NCBI RefSeq assembly: GCF_047302465.1
Contig: NZ_CP178621.1
Span: 2,232,001 to 2,296,000, forward strand
DNA: 64,000 nucleotides
DNA from: JACMRP01 sp047302465
GTDB taxonomy: Bacteria > Bdellovibrionota > Bdellovibrionia > Bdellovibrionales > Bdellovibrionaceae
Reading direction: 5' to 3'
The position numbers and the translations under genes are program-made. The first letter of the stretch is position 1, and each line of letters starts with the position of its first letter. The notes beneath the pieces were generated by a model. That model was not told where the DNA came from, did no database searches, and was given only the letters and a program-made list of their open reading frames with translations. This document shows positions 32,439-41,012 of the stretch, piece by piece.

Positions 32439-34775
32439 ATGAAAGAGAAGACGACCGAGAAAGCATCTGAGCTTCAGCTGAGTGCTTTTGACCAAGAAGC
32501 CCTGGACTATCACTCTAAAGGCAAGCCTGGAAAAATCGAAATCACTTCAAGCAAACCATGCAGCACAGAAAAGGCCCTCTCGTTGGCCTACTCACCAGGC
32601 GTAGCGGTTCCGTGTAAGGTCATCGCAAAAGATCCCGCAAAGGTTTATGACTACACTAGCAAAGGAAACTTGGTCGCCGTTATTTCGAACGGAACGGCTG
32701 TATTGGGTCTTGGAAATATCGGACCTCTTGCTTCTAAGCCTGTGATGGAAGGAAAAGGGATTCTCTTTAAACAATTCGCTGGTATCGATGTTTTCGATAT
32801 CGAGCTTAAAACCAACTCAACTCCTGAATTGATTGCTGCCATCAAGGCTCTTGAGCCTACCTTCGGCGGTATCAACCTTGAAGACATCAAAGCACCTGAG
32901 TGCTTCGAAGTCGAAGAGACTCTTAAAAAAGAGATGAACATTCCCGTTTTCCACGATGACCAACATGGAACTGCCATCGTGTCTGGGGCGGCCCTTTTAA
33001 ATGCCTGCCATATCACGAAAAGAAAATTGGAAGACATTCGTTTAGTTGTTAACGGTGCCGGCGCTTCGGCCATCGCTTGCTCGAATATTTTCATTTCTTT
33101 GGGTGTTCGCCGTGAAAATCTGATTATGTGCGATACTCAAGGGGTTATTTACAAAGGCCGCAAAGACGGCATGAATAAATACAAAGAAGCTTTTGCGGTC
33201 ACGACCGAAGCTCGCAACTTGATGGAAGCCCTTCGCGGTGCCGACGTGTTTGTTGGCTTGTCAGCCGCGGGCGCATTGACTCCTGAAATGTTGAAAGAAA
33301 TGGCGAAGGATCCAATCATCTTTGCGATGGCAAATCCAGATCCTGAAATCGAGCCCGCTAAAGCAAAAGCGATTCGCAATGATGCTATCGTAGCAACAGG
33401 TCGCTCGGACTTCCCGAACCAAGTAAATAACGTTCTTGGTTTCCCAAGCATTTTCCGTGGTGCCTTAGATACTCGCTCAACTCAAATCAACGAAGAGATG
33501 AAACTTGCCGCTGTGCATGCACTAGCGATGCTAGCGCGTGAAGAGGTTCCTGATCGCGTTTCTGATTCTTACGGTGGCCAAAGCTTTAAGTTTGGTCGCG
33601 AGTATTTGATTCCAAAACCTTTCGATCCGCGTGTTCTTTTGAAAGTGGCTCCGGCCGTTGCAAAAGCTGCGATGGATTCGGGTGTTGCAACAAAACAAAT
33701 CACCGACTGGAATGCTTACCGCGATCGTTTGGAAGCTATTCAGGGTCCTTCGAAGGTCTTCATTCGCTCGGCGATGCACAAAGTTCATCGCAATATCGCA
33801 GCAAATGGCGGTCAACTTCCGAAGATTGTTTTCCCAGAAGGTTCCAGCACGAAGATCCTAAAAGCTCTTCGCACTTTGGTCGAAGAAGGCATTTGCCAAC
33901 CAATTCTTTTGGGTTATCCAGAACGCATCCACGAAAAAATGGAAAAGATGGATTTACTGGGCGCTTTGAAGCACATTCAAATCATCCACCCGTCAAACCA
34001 TCCAAAATACAAAGCTTACTCTCAAGAGCTTTACGACCGTCGTGCTCGTAAAGGCGTAAACTATCGTGAAGCTGAGCGTTTGATGGCGGACCCTAACTAT
34101 TTCGCGTCGATGATGGTGCAAACTGGAGATGCGGATGGGATGGTTACTGGAGCTTCGCAAAACTATGGAGACTCTGTACGCCCTATTCTTCACACGATTG
34201 GTGTTTCTAAAGAGTCCGTGCCTGCCGGCTTGAATTTAGTTCTTCTTGAAGACAAGTTCCTTTTGATGGCCGACACGACTGTGAACATCAACCCAAGCGC
34301 TGAACAGTGTGCGATCATTGCATTGCAAGCGGCTCGTATCGCTGAGTACTTTGGTGTTGCACCACGTGTGGCAATGCTTAGCTACTCGAACTTCTCAGGT
34401 GCTGATGGCACGCCTGCAAAAATGAAGAAAGCAGCGGAATTGGTACGCGCTTATCGCCCAGACATTCCAGTGGATGGCGACATGCAAGCGGACACGGCTG
34501 TGAATCCAGATATCGTTCAAAGAATCTTCCCGTTCTGCAATTTGAAAGAGGGCGCGAATATTTTGATCTTCCCAAATCTTGAGAGCAGCAACATCTGCTA
34601 CAAGCTTTTGCAACAAATCGGCAAAGTGGAAGTCATTGGTCCATTCTTGATGGGTGTTCGTAGGTCTGCAAACGTTCTGCAAAGAACGACCACTGTGGAC
34701 GCGATTATCAACTCTGTGGTCCTTACCACACTTGAAGCACAGTTCATCAAAGACGCTCTCAAAAACAGAAAGTAA
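32439..34775 (+). CDS. maeB: NADP-dependent malic enzyme with phosphotransacetylase domain
   Basis: This 778-residue protein is a MaeB-type fusion. The N-terminal malic enzyme (about residues 20-430) carries SLAYSPGVAVPC, FHDDQHGTAIVSGAALLNA and the NAD(P)-binding VVNGAGASAIACSNI. The C-terminal part (about 450-778) is a phosphotransacetylase-like domain with KIVFPEGSS and DGMVTGASQNYGDSVRPIL. It decarboxylates malate to pyruvate and makes NADPH. The C-terminal domain is usually regulatory, sensing acetyl-CoA. GAGGAG precedes the ATG and a terminator follows the gene. Confidence 0.94.
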   Translation: MKEKTTEKASELQLSAFDQEALDYHSKGKPGKIEITSSKPCSTEKALSLAYSPGVAVPCKVIAKDPAKVYDYTSKGNLVAVISNGTAVLGLGNIGPLASKPVMEGKGILFKQFAGIDVFDIELKTNSTPELIAAIKALEPTFGGINLEDIKAPECFEVEETLKKEMNIPVFHDDQHGTAIVSGAALLNACHITKRKLEDIRLVVNGAGASAIACSNIFISLGVRRENLIMCDTQGVIYKGRKDGMNKYKEAFAVTTEARNLMEALRGADVFVGLSAAGALTPEMLKEMAKDPIIFAMANPDPEIEPAKAKAIRNDAIVATGRSDFPNQVNNVLGFPSIFRGALDTRSTQINEEMKLAAVHALAMLAREEVPDRVSDSYGGQSFKFGREYLIPKPFDPRVLLKVAPAVAKAAMDSGVATKQITDWNAYRDRLEAIQGPSKVFIRSAMHKVHRNIAANGGQLPKIVFPEGSSTKILKALRTLVEEGICQPILLGYPERIHEKMEKMDLLGALKHIQIIHPSNHPKYKAYSQELYDRRARKGVNYREAERLMADPNYFASMMVQTGDADGMVTGASQNYGDSVRPILHTIGVSKESVPAGLNLVLLEDKFLLMADTTVNINPSAEQCAIIALQAARIAEYFGVAPRVAMLSYSNFSGADGTPAKMKKAAELVRAYRPDIPVDGDMQADTAVNPDIVQRIFPFCNLKEGANILIFPNLESSNICYKLLQQIGKVEVIGPFLMGVRRSANVLQRTTTVDAIINSVVLTTLEAQFIKDALKNRK

Positions 34776-34809
34776 TTATTCACAAAAGATCATTAAATCT
34801 TGAGTTAAC

Positions 34810-34844
34810 AAGGGCCGCCCTTAAAAGCGGCCCTTTTATTTTTT
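34810..34844 (+). terminator. Rho-independent terminator after maeB
   Basis: AAGGGCCGC (34810-34818) pairs with GCGGCCCTT (34827-34835) across an 8-nt loop and is followed by TTATTTTTT. It lies about 35 bp after the maeB stop. Confidence 0.9.
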
Positions 34845-34855
34845 GAGACCGCTTA

Positions 34856-35446
34856 CTACTTTTGCAGAAGTTTTCCAAAAACCATGGTGTCGCGATAGCG
34901 TCCGTCTTCGATACAATCTTGAACCAGAGTTCCCTCTAGACGAAAACCATTCTTAAGCGCCAAGCGCACAGATCGGACGTTGTCAGAATTGCAGCGAATT
35001 TCCATTTTGTTGAATTTTAAACGACTGAGTTCTTTTTCCACTAAATTCAGCGATTCGCTGACAAAACCAAAACCTTCGAACTTTTTCTGAATCCAATATC
35101 CAAGTTCGGCTTTATGATCTCCATGATTGATCGAGTGAATATGAACAGCTCCGATCACGGGGCTGTCACTCATCCCGATGAGATACACGACTTCCTTCCC
35201 CGGAAGTTCAGAATCGACTTCGTTCATGTAGTCTTGGATTTGAGTTTTATTTTCCACCCAGGGCCAGATCTGGGGGCGGAGTTCCCGATCTACTAAGATG
35301 CTTTCCCAGAGAGAATCGGTTAATAAAGAACTCGCTCGAGTTAAATAAACTCGGGGGCCCCGAAGGCTTTTTTCAAAAGGTTTGACCTCAAGCGATTTCA
35401 GCATATCCCGAAAATCTGCCACTATCTCCCCGCCGTTGTCGAACAT
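34856..35446 (-). CDS. GNAT acetyltransferase (RimJ/RimL-like)
   Basis: This protein of up to 196 residues shows the GNAT pattern of the RimJ group: GPRVYLTRASSL near the start, IGAVHIHSINHGDHKAELGYWI in the middle, FGFVSESLNLVEKE as the acetyl-CoA-binding region, and NVRSVRLALKNGFRLEGTL. It would transfer an acetyl group from acetyl-CoA to an amine, perhaps a protein N-terminus. The start is uncertain because no ribosome site fits the ATG at 35446. A GTG at 35422 and an ATG at 35404 are alternatives. It is divergent from hflX. Confidence 0.85.
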   Translation of the reverse strand: MFDNGGEIVADFRDMLKSLEVKPFEKSLRGPRVYLTRASSLLTDSLWESILVDRELRPQIWPWVENKTQIQDYMNEVDSELPGKEVVYLIGMSDSPVIGAVHIHSINHGDHKAELGYWIQKKFEGFGFVSESLNLVEKELSRLKFNKMEIRCNSDNVRSVRLALKNGFRLEGTLVQDCIEDGRYRDTMVFGKLLQK

Positions 35447-35617
35447 AATTTGAGAGGCAGAATGCCTCTTTTCGGGGCGCTCGTCGCGTTTTCAGGGGCA
35501 TCTGCAAAAGAGGATAACTACCACCTATTTTTTGTTTGCGCTCCAAATCCTGTGTGCTAAAATTAGACACAGAGATAGAGCTTCCGCTGTATGGAGGCCC
35601 ACAGGAGATACAGAGAT

Positions 35618-36886
35618 TTGACTCAAACCCAAGTCCATATCAAAGCCAGTGATCGTGCTATTGTCGTCGGTGTAGGCCTTAAAACCGAACCTCTTTCTGA
35701 AATTAAAGAAAATCTATTAGAACTTGAAGAACTCGTGAGTGCCGCGGGCGGAGAGATCGTTGGATCTGTGATCCAAACTCTTCCAGCATGGAATCCGGCA
35801 ACTCTGATCGGGACCGGAAAAGTGGATGAAATCCGCGAGATGGTTCAAGAGTCTAAAGCGAATTTGGTGGTGATTGACCATCAACTTTCGGGCGTTCAGA
35901 GCAGAAACTTAGCACAGTCTATCGGCGCTCGTGTGATCGATCGCAATCAGTTGATTTTGGACATTTTCGCTCAGCGTGCTCAAACCTTTGAAGGAAAACT
36001 TCAAGTGGAACTTGCACAGCTTTTGGATCAAATGCCTCGCATGGTCGGTGCATGGATGGAATCTCTGTCACGTCAAGGTGGCGGTATCGGGACCCGTGGT
36101 CCTGGTGAAACGGCTCTTGAAAGTGATCGCCGTCGTATTCGTGAGAAAGTCGCGTTGATTCGTAAAAAACTGGAATCTGTCAGTAAGAACCGTGCTCAAC
36201 ATAGAAGCTCGCGCAAACGTCACGAAATTCCAAGCTTTGCGCTTATTGGTTATACCAACTCTGGAAAGAGCTCTTTGCTAAATCGTCTGACTGGTTCTCA
36301 AGTCATGGCGAAGAACCAGGTATTCGCAACCTTGGATCCGACAACTCGTAAGATCTTTTTGCCGGAAGGACCGCCTGCGGTTGTGACCGACACGGTGGGA
36401 TTTATTCGCAAACTTCCCCCGCAATTGATCGAAGCCTTTAAAGCAACGCTTGAAGAAAGTGCCGAAGCCGATGTGCTTTTGCATGTGATCGACTTGTCAT
36501 CACCAAATATGCTTCGTCAAATCGAAGTTGTTGAAAACCTGATCCAGGAATTCAACTGGCAGGATAAGAAAATCATCCATGTCTTCAATAAGTGCGATGC
36601 TGCTCCGATTGAAAGACAATTCCAAGTAAAACTTTATCCACGAGTTTTTGTGAGTGCTCTGACCGGCCAAGGCATGGAGCAGTTAAAAAAGCTAATGGTT
36701 GAAAGCGTGCAAGAGATGCAAACAGAAGTGCAATTATACTTCCCACGCTCTCAGGAGTTTAAGATTTACGACCTGGACCGCGAAACAAAAATCCAGCGCA
36801 AAGAGACCGCGACTGAAGGAACTGTGTGCTACACGCAGCTAACTCCAGCCCTCATGACTCGCTGGAAAGACTTCATAGTGAAATAA
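35618..36886 (+). CDS. hflX: Ribosome-associated GTPase HflX
   Basis: This protein of about 422 residues has the HflX N-terminal domain (NPATLIGTGKVDEI near residue 65), the GGGIGTRGPGET motif near 165 and a G domain with GYTNSGKSSLLN, DTVGFIRKLP and NKCD. HflX rescues stalled ribosomes under stress. A TTG start at 35618 is preferred because AGGAG sits ten bases upstream. An ATG at 35591 would add nine residues with a poorer ribosome site. It appears to be transcribed alone. Confidence 0.93.
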   Translation: MTQTQVHIKASDRAIVVGVGLKTEPLSEIKENLLELEELVSAAGGEIVGSVIQTLPAWNPATLIGTGKVDEIREMVQESKANLVVIDHQLSGVQSRNLAQSIGARVIDRNQLILDIFAQRAQTFEGKLQVELAQLLDQMPRMVGAWMESLSRQGGGIGTRGPGETALESDRRRIREKVALIRKKLESVSKNRAQHRSSRKRHEIPSFALIGYTNSGKSSLLNRLTGSQVMAKNQVFATLDPTTRKIFLPEGPPAVVTDTVGFIRKLPPQLIEAFKATLEESAEADVLLHVIDLSSPNMLRQIEVVENLIQEFNWQDKKIIHVFNKCDAAPIERQFQVKLYPRVFVSALTGQGMEQLKKLMVESVQEMQTEVQLYFPRSQEFKIYDLDRETKIQRKETATEGTVCYTQLTPALMTRWKDFIVK

Positions 36887-36963
36887 CTAGAGACGGCCAT
36901 TCGCCCAGTCTAGTATTGTCCCGAATTGTACATTCATTCCACATTTCGACCGATAGTTAGCCC

Positions 36964-38223
36964 ATGAGTTTCATGGGCTTATTTTTACTTATTTTTACTT
37001 TTATTAGTCCGCAGGTTCATGCGAAACCCGCTGCTGGAAATTCAGATCAAAACGCCGCTAACAATATCTGCATCAACAACACCTCTGCCAAGAATGACAA
37101 ACTCCTAGAGTCTTTTAGAGACAATAACGATCCACTGAAACTGGCTTTTTTGGATTCTCGTCGAGCTGCCAATGTCCCGGCCTGCGACCTTACTCTCAAC
37201 GAAAAAGATCTCGGCTTTATGGGCAACCTCAGCCGAATGATCACTTCGACTCTTTTCCCAGAAGTTGAGTTTCCTCTGCAAGACACGAAAGCCGATCTGT
37301 TAGAGCTTTCTAAAAAGGTCGAATCCAAATCACCTCAAATTTCTCGTGAATGCATCGAAGCCTCGATGAAACGAGCACCCGGCAATGATGGATATTCTTG
37401 TCGCTACCCCACTGTAAGAGAGGCCCAACACGGCTTCGATCCTAACAAGCAGAGCATTGCAAACAAGTATGGCAAAGCTGGCGGGAACACTCTTCAGTGT
37501 GTGAATAATGAAATGGTCGATTACATGCATTTTGCGGTTAATAACGCGATCGATTGCATGTCCCCGGGCCGCCCTATTGATAGCCGCGCCATCTTTCAAA
37601 AACTTAATAATGAGACCGGATTTAACCCAAGCATCGCCTACCCAGGTGGTATTGGTATAGGACAAATAACGACGTCAGCAATTCGAGAACTCACGACCGA
37701 CGCTGGCAAAGGACAACATATTTTTGAAGACATTGTCAGTAGTAAAAAAGAATCTTGTCAGTCCTTTAAAAGTATTGCGAAGAAAGATCTTCAGTCTTAC
37801 CCGCCCGTTCGCAATAGATGCTCTTACAATAGTATGGGCGATGGGCTTGCAAGAAGTTTGATGTACGCCATTGGCTATTACATCACCATGCGAGACGACT
37901 ATCTTATTCCCGCACTCGATACTCGCTCTTCGAAAATGGTTTCTAATGACGAACTTGTTAGCAAGCTTGCTGCCATAGCGTATGGTGGCGAAGGTATCAA
38001 GCATGCTAAATGGTTGGTACAAAAATACCGCGTGAATGAAAGAACAGACACTAAAGCTTTCATCAAAACCCTTCACAATGAAAGCACCTACCTAAAACAA
38101 ACCGCAGGAAAAATGCGCGAAACGCTTTGCCTTCAAAAAGGCGTTGATCCTTCCAGCACCGAATGTAGGCATCTTCAATTTACGCCGGAAGAACTTGGAG
38201 CCGACACATGCGTCTCTCAATAA
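36964..38223 (+). CDS. Exported lytic-transglycosylase-like protein
   Basis: This 419-residue protein has a signal peptide (MSFMGLFLLIFTFISPQVHA). Near residue 213, KLNNETGFNPSIAYPGGIG and then IGQITTSAI match the lysozyme-like fold of soluble lytic transglycosylases (E-S/T-GFNP, then G-x-GxxQ), with a candidate catalytic Glu near residue 217. Such enzymes cut the glycan strands of peptidoglycan. Bdellovibrio-type cells remodel both their own and prey walls, so a predation role is possible but not shown. It overlaps the next gene by 16 bp, which suggests coupled translation. Confidence 0.7.
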   Translation: MSFMGLFLLIFTFISPQVHAKPAAGNSDQNAANNICINNTSAKNDKLLESFRDNNDPLKLAFLDSRRAANVPACDLTLNEKDLGFMGNLSRMITSTLFPEVEFPLQDTKADLLELSKKVESKSPQISRECIEASMKRAPGNDGYSCRYPTVREAQHGFDPNKQSIANKYGKAGGNTLQCVNNEMVDYMHFAVNNAIDCMSPGRPIDSRAIFQKLNNETGFNPSIAYPGGIGIGQITTSAIRELTTDAGKGQHIFEDIVSSKKESCQSFKSIAKKDLQSYPPVRNRCSYNSMGDGLARSLMYAIGYYITMRDDYLIPALDTRSSKMVSNDELVSKLAAIAYGGEGIKHAKWLVQKYRVNERTDTKAFIKTLHNESTYLKQTAGKMRETLCLQKGVDPSSTECRHLQFTPEELGADTCVSQ

Positions 38224-38627
38224 TCATTACATTTCTTATTCCTGCATTCGCTATGGCGGCACCCAAGGATTACAAAACCTTCATGGAGCTTTCGCTAAAA
38301 TCCCGCTCTGAAATTGCAAAGGAAAAAATCTTCGAAAAGAAATCACTGAAGTTAAAAGACCTCGAGAAAGACTTCAAAAGTGCGATGAGCGAATATGAAA
38401 AATCCAACCCTACAGAGGGCGACACCGCCGAAGAAAAAGTTACAAAATTCTTCTTTAGCATGGAACCTGTTTTTAAACTGGCCTCTGGTAAAAAACCAAG
38501 CAGCAAAGATTGCGAAAAAACTCGCCAACAGATTGACTTAGAAGACCGTGGAAGCCGTGGCGAAAATGCCCCGCTTACGCCAGATGCCGAAGAAGCTCTG
38601 GCATGGGTACAACTCATTTGTAATTAA
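38208..38627 (+). CDS. Small exported protein coupled to the transglycosylase-like gene
   Basis: This 139-residue protein has a signal peptide (MRLSIIITFLIPAFAMA) and a charged helical body (SLKLKDLEKDFKSAMSEYEK), with two cysteines in the C-terminal part. The first codons overlap the end of the transglycosylase-like gene by 16 bp, so the two proteins may work together, for example as enzyme and partner or inhibitor. No family is recognised. The 3' end overlaps the convergent HExxH gene by 14 bp. Confidence 0.7.
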   Translation: MRLSIIITFLIPAFAMAAPKDYKTFMELSLKSRSEIAKEKIFEKKSLKLKDLEKDFKSAMSEYEKSNPTEGDTAEEKVTKFFFSMEPVFKLASGKKPSSKDCEKTRQQIDLEDRGSRGENAPLTPDAEEALAWVQLICN

Positions 38628-39285
38628 GAAGACATTCTTGGCGAAGCTGCGAGCCTTGGACTCCCATCACGCCCGCAAGCTGAACCTCTAGCTCCAAAAT
38701 AATTTCTGCCACTTTATCTATAGACTCTCTAAGCTGACTTTCAAAATGAGTGCTATCTAAATTCTCTTGAACATACCACTTACGAAGTTCAAAGATCCAC
38801 AAATAGACGTAGTAGGCTTGAATCGCATGTGAAAATCCCCACTGGGTTTCACGCCAGGAAACCTGGATCTGCGCCTTTGAATCCATCCAAGGAGCAATCA
38901 GCAAAGACCGACGAAAGATCTTCTCGCCCCGGTGGTGCAGACACTCATGAACCATATTTTCAAAGGCACAATAGAAATTTAAAGAAGTGGACACCAGATT
39001 TGGGGGCACATACGCAAAAACTCCTAAAGTCAGAAAAACTTTCCCTGGCACTTCGGGATAAGCGGCAGAAGCAAAGAGCTCGGCTTCTGGCGTTGCAGCT
39101 TCCAACCAAACTAACTCTTTGAGTTCTTCGCGAAAAAGAGTTTTTAAAACCGCCAAACGGTTCGGCAAGCGATGGACAAGAGACATTGCTTTTTCAAGAT
39201 GAGCAGTCCAAAGAGGTTTTGGTTGAACTGCGCGAAATCCATGGATACCAAGGCTTTCTAAAAACTCTGGTTGAATATTAGCCAT
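38614..39285 (-). CDS. HExxH RiPP-modification-type protein (putative 2OG oxygenase)
   Basis: This 223-residue protein carries MVHECLHH (H113, E114, H117) and then a segment with W144-R145 and SHAIQAYYVYLWIFE around H153. The order HExxH, then WR, then (G/S)H..(Y)A matches the 'HExxH motif peptide modification' family (TIGR04267-like). Such proteins in RiPP clusters have been reported to act as iron/2-oxoglutarate oxygenases rather than proteases (recalled, not checked). The ATG overlaps the end of the ABC exporter gene (ATGGCTAA), so translation is coupled. There is no signal peptide. It would modify the precursor encoded at 40642-40812. Confidence 0.65.
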   Translation of the reverse strand: MANIQPEFLESLGIHGFRAVQPKPLWTAHLEKAMSLVHRLPNRLAVLKTLFREELKELVWLEAATPEAELFASAAYPEVPGKVFLTLGVFAYVPPNLVSTSLNFYCAFENMVHECLHHRGEKIFRRSLLIAPWMDSKAQIQVSWRETQWGFSHAIQAYYVYLWIFELRKWYVQENLDSTHFESQLRESIDKVAEIILELEVQLAGVMGVQGSQLRQECLLNYK

Positions 39286-40570
39286 GGCGAATCTCGTAGA
39301 CTTGGTTAGCTTGAGAGAGTTTTTCAACAACCTGACTTAAAAGCTCACGGTTTGCAGTATCAAGATTTGCATCCCACTCATCCAGAAGTACGACTTGTTG
39401 TTGAAGACCAGCCTCTTCGAGCTCTTTAAGTACTGCCATAGCACGCTGCCCGCTAGACATTTCCTCTGAGATGTTTTCGAAATAAAGATCCATATTCGCT
39501 GGAACATAGACGGCTTTTTCGCCAAGCTCTTCTTTTTTAAGCTTTAACCAGCTCGACTTACCCGCCCCATTAGGGCCTTTAATTAAAGTACGCTGATTTT
39601 CAGTTTTAAGAACGATAGCATCCATTTTAATTCTAGATTGAAGGTCTTGTTTTTCTGGAGCCTCAAGACTTTGCATAAAGCCCATCACGAGGGATTTTAC
39701 AGATTGATATTGTAACCCCAAGGTACCGATAACTTCAATATGTTGAACGATTTGAATTTGACGATGCAAAGTTGCAATCATCGGAACCAAAAGAATCGGG
39801 TTTTGTAATTTATCGACAATCAAATACACCAAAAGACCCAGGATTGGAGCCATCGTCGCAAAGCTAGTTAAAACCTGTACAACTTCCATTTTCACACGAG
39901 TTTTTAAAGCGATATCTGAAAGCTCGCCAAAACGAGTTTCTTCATGTTTGTTATATTGATTCAAATTCAACTTATTTCCCACCAAAAGCGTGGACCACAT
40001 TTTATTCAAAACACTCGAATGAGCGACACGCGCTGTTTGCGCATCACCACTCCAGCGACCAAGCTTTTGAGAGACCAAAGCCGCAATCACACCATAAATT
40101 AAGAAACTCACGATATAGGCGCCAAAAAATGATGAATCTAAGGTCGCGCCAATGACAAGAATATTTAGAAAGACATTAAGACCGGTGGTCAGAAGATCCG
40201 TCCAGTAGAAGGTCACCTGATCAATCACATGAAAAGCTTCTCTTTGCATAAAGCCAAACTTTTCGTCCTCAGCCGTTGCGTTGCCAGCTAAGTCAATACG
40301 GCCTTTAAAGGCTTGTTTAAAACGAGCAACATATTTACGTTGCAATGAAAGAACCCACTTTTCGCCGCAGTACTTCTGCAATGACAGTGGAATATAGACT
40401 AATACTAAGCAGGCTAAAAATCCGAAAAGCTGCCATAAAAACTCACTGGCATTGTTTTGGGAAGATGTGAGTTGAATCAAAAAATATGTAGAGCATGCCA
40501 CCATCCCCTGCTGAAGAAGCGTGACTGCAAAGACCGATAAAAATTCTTTTTTGTTAATAAAAAACTTCAT
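39278..40570 (-). CDS. Compact ABC exporter, membrane domain plus miniature NBD
   Basis: This 430-residue protein has about six hydrophobic segments over residues 5-290, like a peptide-exporting ABC half-transporter, and then a very short nucleotide-binding domain. Walker A (GPNGAGKSS) is near residue 332-340, the signature SSGQR near 372-376, Walker B VVLLDEWDA near 393-401, and a terminal EIRHG with the switch His. Only about 34 residues separate the Walker A Lys from the signature, against about 95-100 in ordinary ABC proteins, so most of the helical subdomain is missing. GGGAG before the ATG supports this start. It likely exports the modified peptide. Confidence 0.8.
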   Translation of the reverse strand: MKFFINKKEFLSVFAVTLLQQGMVACSTYFLIQLTSSQNNASEFLWQLFGFLACLVLVYIPLSLQKYCGEKWVLSLQRKYVARFKQAFKGRIDLAGNATAEDEKFGFMQREAFHVIDQVTFYWTDLLTTGLNVFLNILVIGATLDSSFFGAYIVSFLIYGVIAALVSQKLGRWSGDAQTARVAHSSVLNKMWSTLLVGNKLNLNQYNKHEETRFGELSDIALKTRVKMEVVQVLTSFATMAPILGLLVYLIVDKLQNPILLVPMIATLHRQIQIVQHIEVIGTLGLQYQSVKSLVMGFMQSLEAPEKQDLQSRIKMDAIVLKTENQRTLIKGPNGAGKSSWLKLKKEELGEKAVYVPANMDLYFENISEEMSSGQRAMAVLKELEEAGLQQQVVLLDEWDANLDTANRELLSQVVEKLSQANQVYEIRHG

Positions 40571-40603
40571 AAAATTCTCCCAAAAAACTAAGATCATCAA
40601 AAA

Positions 40604-40633
40604 CAAAAAAAGGCCCTCTGTATAAGAGGGCCT
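40604..40633 (-). terminator. Terminator hairpin between precursor peptide and exporter genes
   Basis: AGGCCCTC (40611-40618) and GAGGGCCT (40626-40633) form an 8-bp stem with a 7-nt loop. On the minus strand it is followed by TTTTTTGTTTTT. It lies 9 bp after the precursor stop and 34 bp before the exporter start. Partial termination here would make more precursor than exporter message. Confidence 0.85.
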
Positions 40634-40641
40634 TTTATCAA

Positions 40642-40812
40642 TTACACTTCTTCATCAAGTTCTTTAAGAAGAGCTTCGATATCGACAGGAATCACGTTCA
40701 ACAAACGTCTTACGATTCTTGGACCACCGAATTCGTTAAAGCCTTGCTCAGCCTTGATCTCGATAGCTTCTTCTTGCGTATTGATTTCTGTATTTGTGTT
40801 GATGTCTTTCAT
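40642..40812 (-). CDS. RiPP precursor peptide (56 aa)
   Basis: This short gene encodes a 56-residue acidic, Cys-free peptide. The N-terminal part (MKDINTNTEINTQEEAIEIK) looks like a leader. EFGGPRIVRR follows at residues 27-36, then LLNVIPVDIEALL (37-49) and an acidic tail KELDEEV. AAAGGAG six bases before the ATG is one of the strongest ribosome sites in the window. It is the first gene behind a sigma-54-like promoter and is followed at once by a terminator and an ABC exporter gene. It has no signal peptide and no match to known precursor families. Which residues form the core is not known; the methylase next door would suit the hydrophobic stretch. Confidence 0.75.
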   Translation of the reverse strand: MKDINTNTEINTQEEAIEIKAEQGFNEFGGPRIVRRLLNVIPVDIEALLKELDEEV

Positions 40813-40862
40813 GGTTTCTCCTTTTTAGTTGTTTGGCGTCGTTCGCCGTTGCAAGCCCTTTA

Positions 40863-40878
40863 TCCAACATCTGTGCCA
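40863..40878 (-). promoter_or_regulatory. Sigma-54-like promoter for the precursor operon
   Basis: On the minus strand TGGCACAGATGTTGGA matches the -24/-12 form TGGCAC-N5-TTG, with GG in place of GC at -12. It would start transcription about 40 nt before the precursor ATG. Confidence 0.5.
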
Positions 40879-40926
40879 CTCATTTCCGGGCCTCAAATCG
40901 AAATAAACCACTCCTCGCATTAAAGC

Positions 40927-40944
40927 TGTCCGAGATTTCGGACA
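40927..40944. promoter_or_regulatory. Palindrome TGTCCGA-N4-TCGGACA in divergent control region
   Basis: TGTCCGAGATTTCGGACA has perfect 7-bp arms around GATT. It lies between the two sigma-54-like promoters, about 100 bp from the plus-strand start site, a typical place for an enhancer-binding activator. Binding is inferred. Confidence 0.55.
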
Positions 40945-40946
40945 AC

Positions 40947-40985
40947 GGTTCTTAAATCTTGGACTGAAAACCAAGATTAAGAACC
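40947..40985. repeat. Long inverted repeat in divergent control region
   Basis: The left arm GGTTCTTAAATCTTGG (40947-40962) pairs with CCAAGATTAAGAACC (40971-40985), with one unpaired base and an 8-nt loop. It starts two bases after the TGTCCGA palindrome. It may be a second regulator site or a hairpin. No T-run follows, so it is not a terminator. Confidence 0.7.
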
Positions 40986-41012
40986 CAGCTACCAATATAT
41001 ATGTTTTAAGCC

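Noticed and set aside
36887..36963. Inverted repeat ACTAGA...TCTAGT after hflX as a terminator
   Set aside because: The stem is only 6 bp, with a long loop and no T-run.
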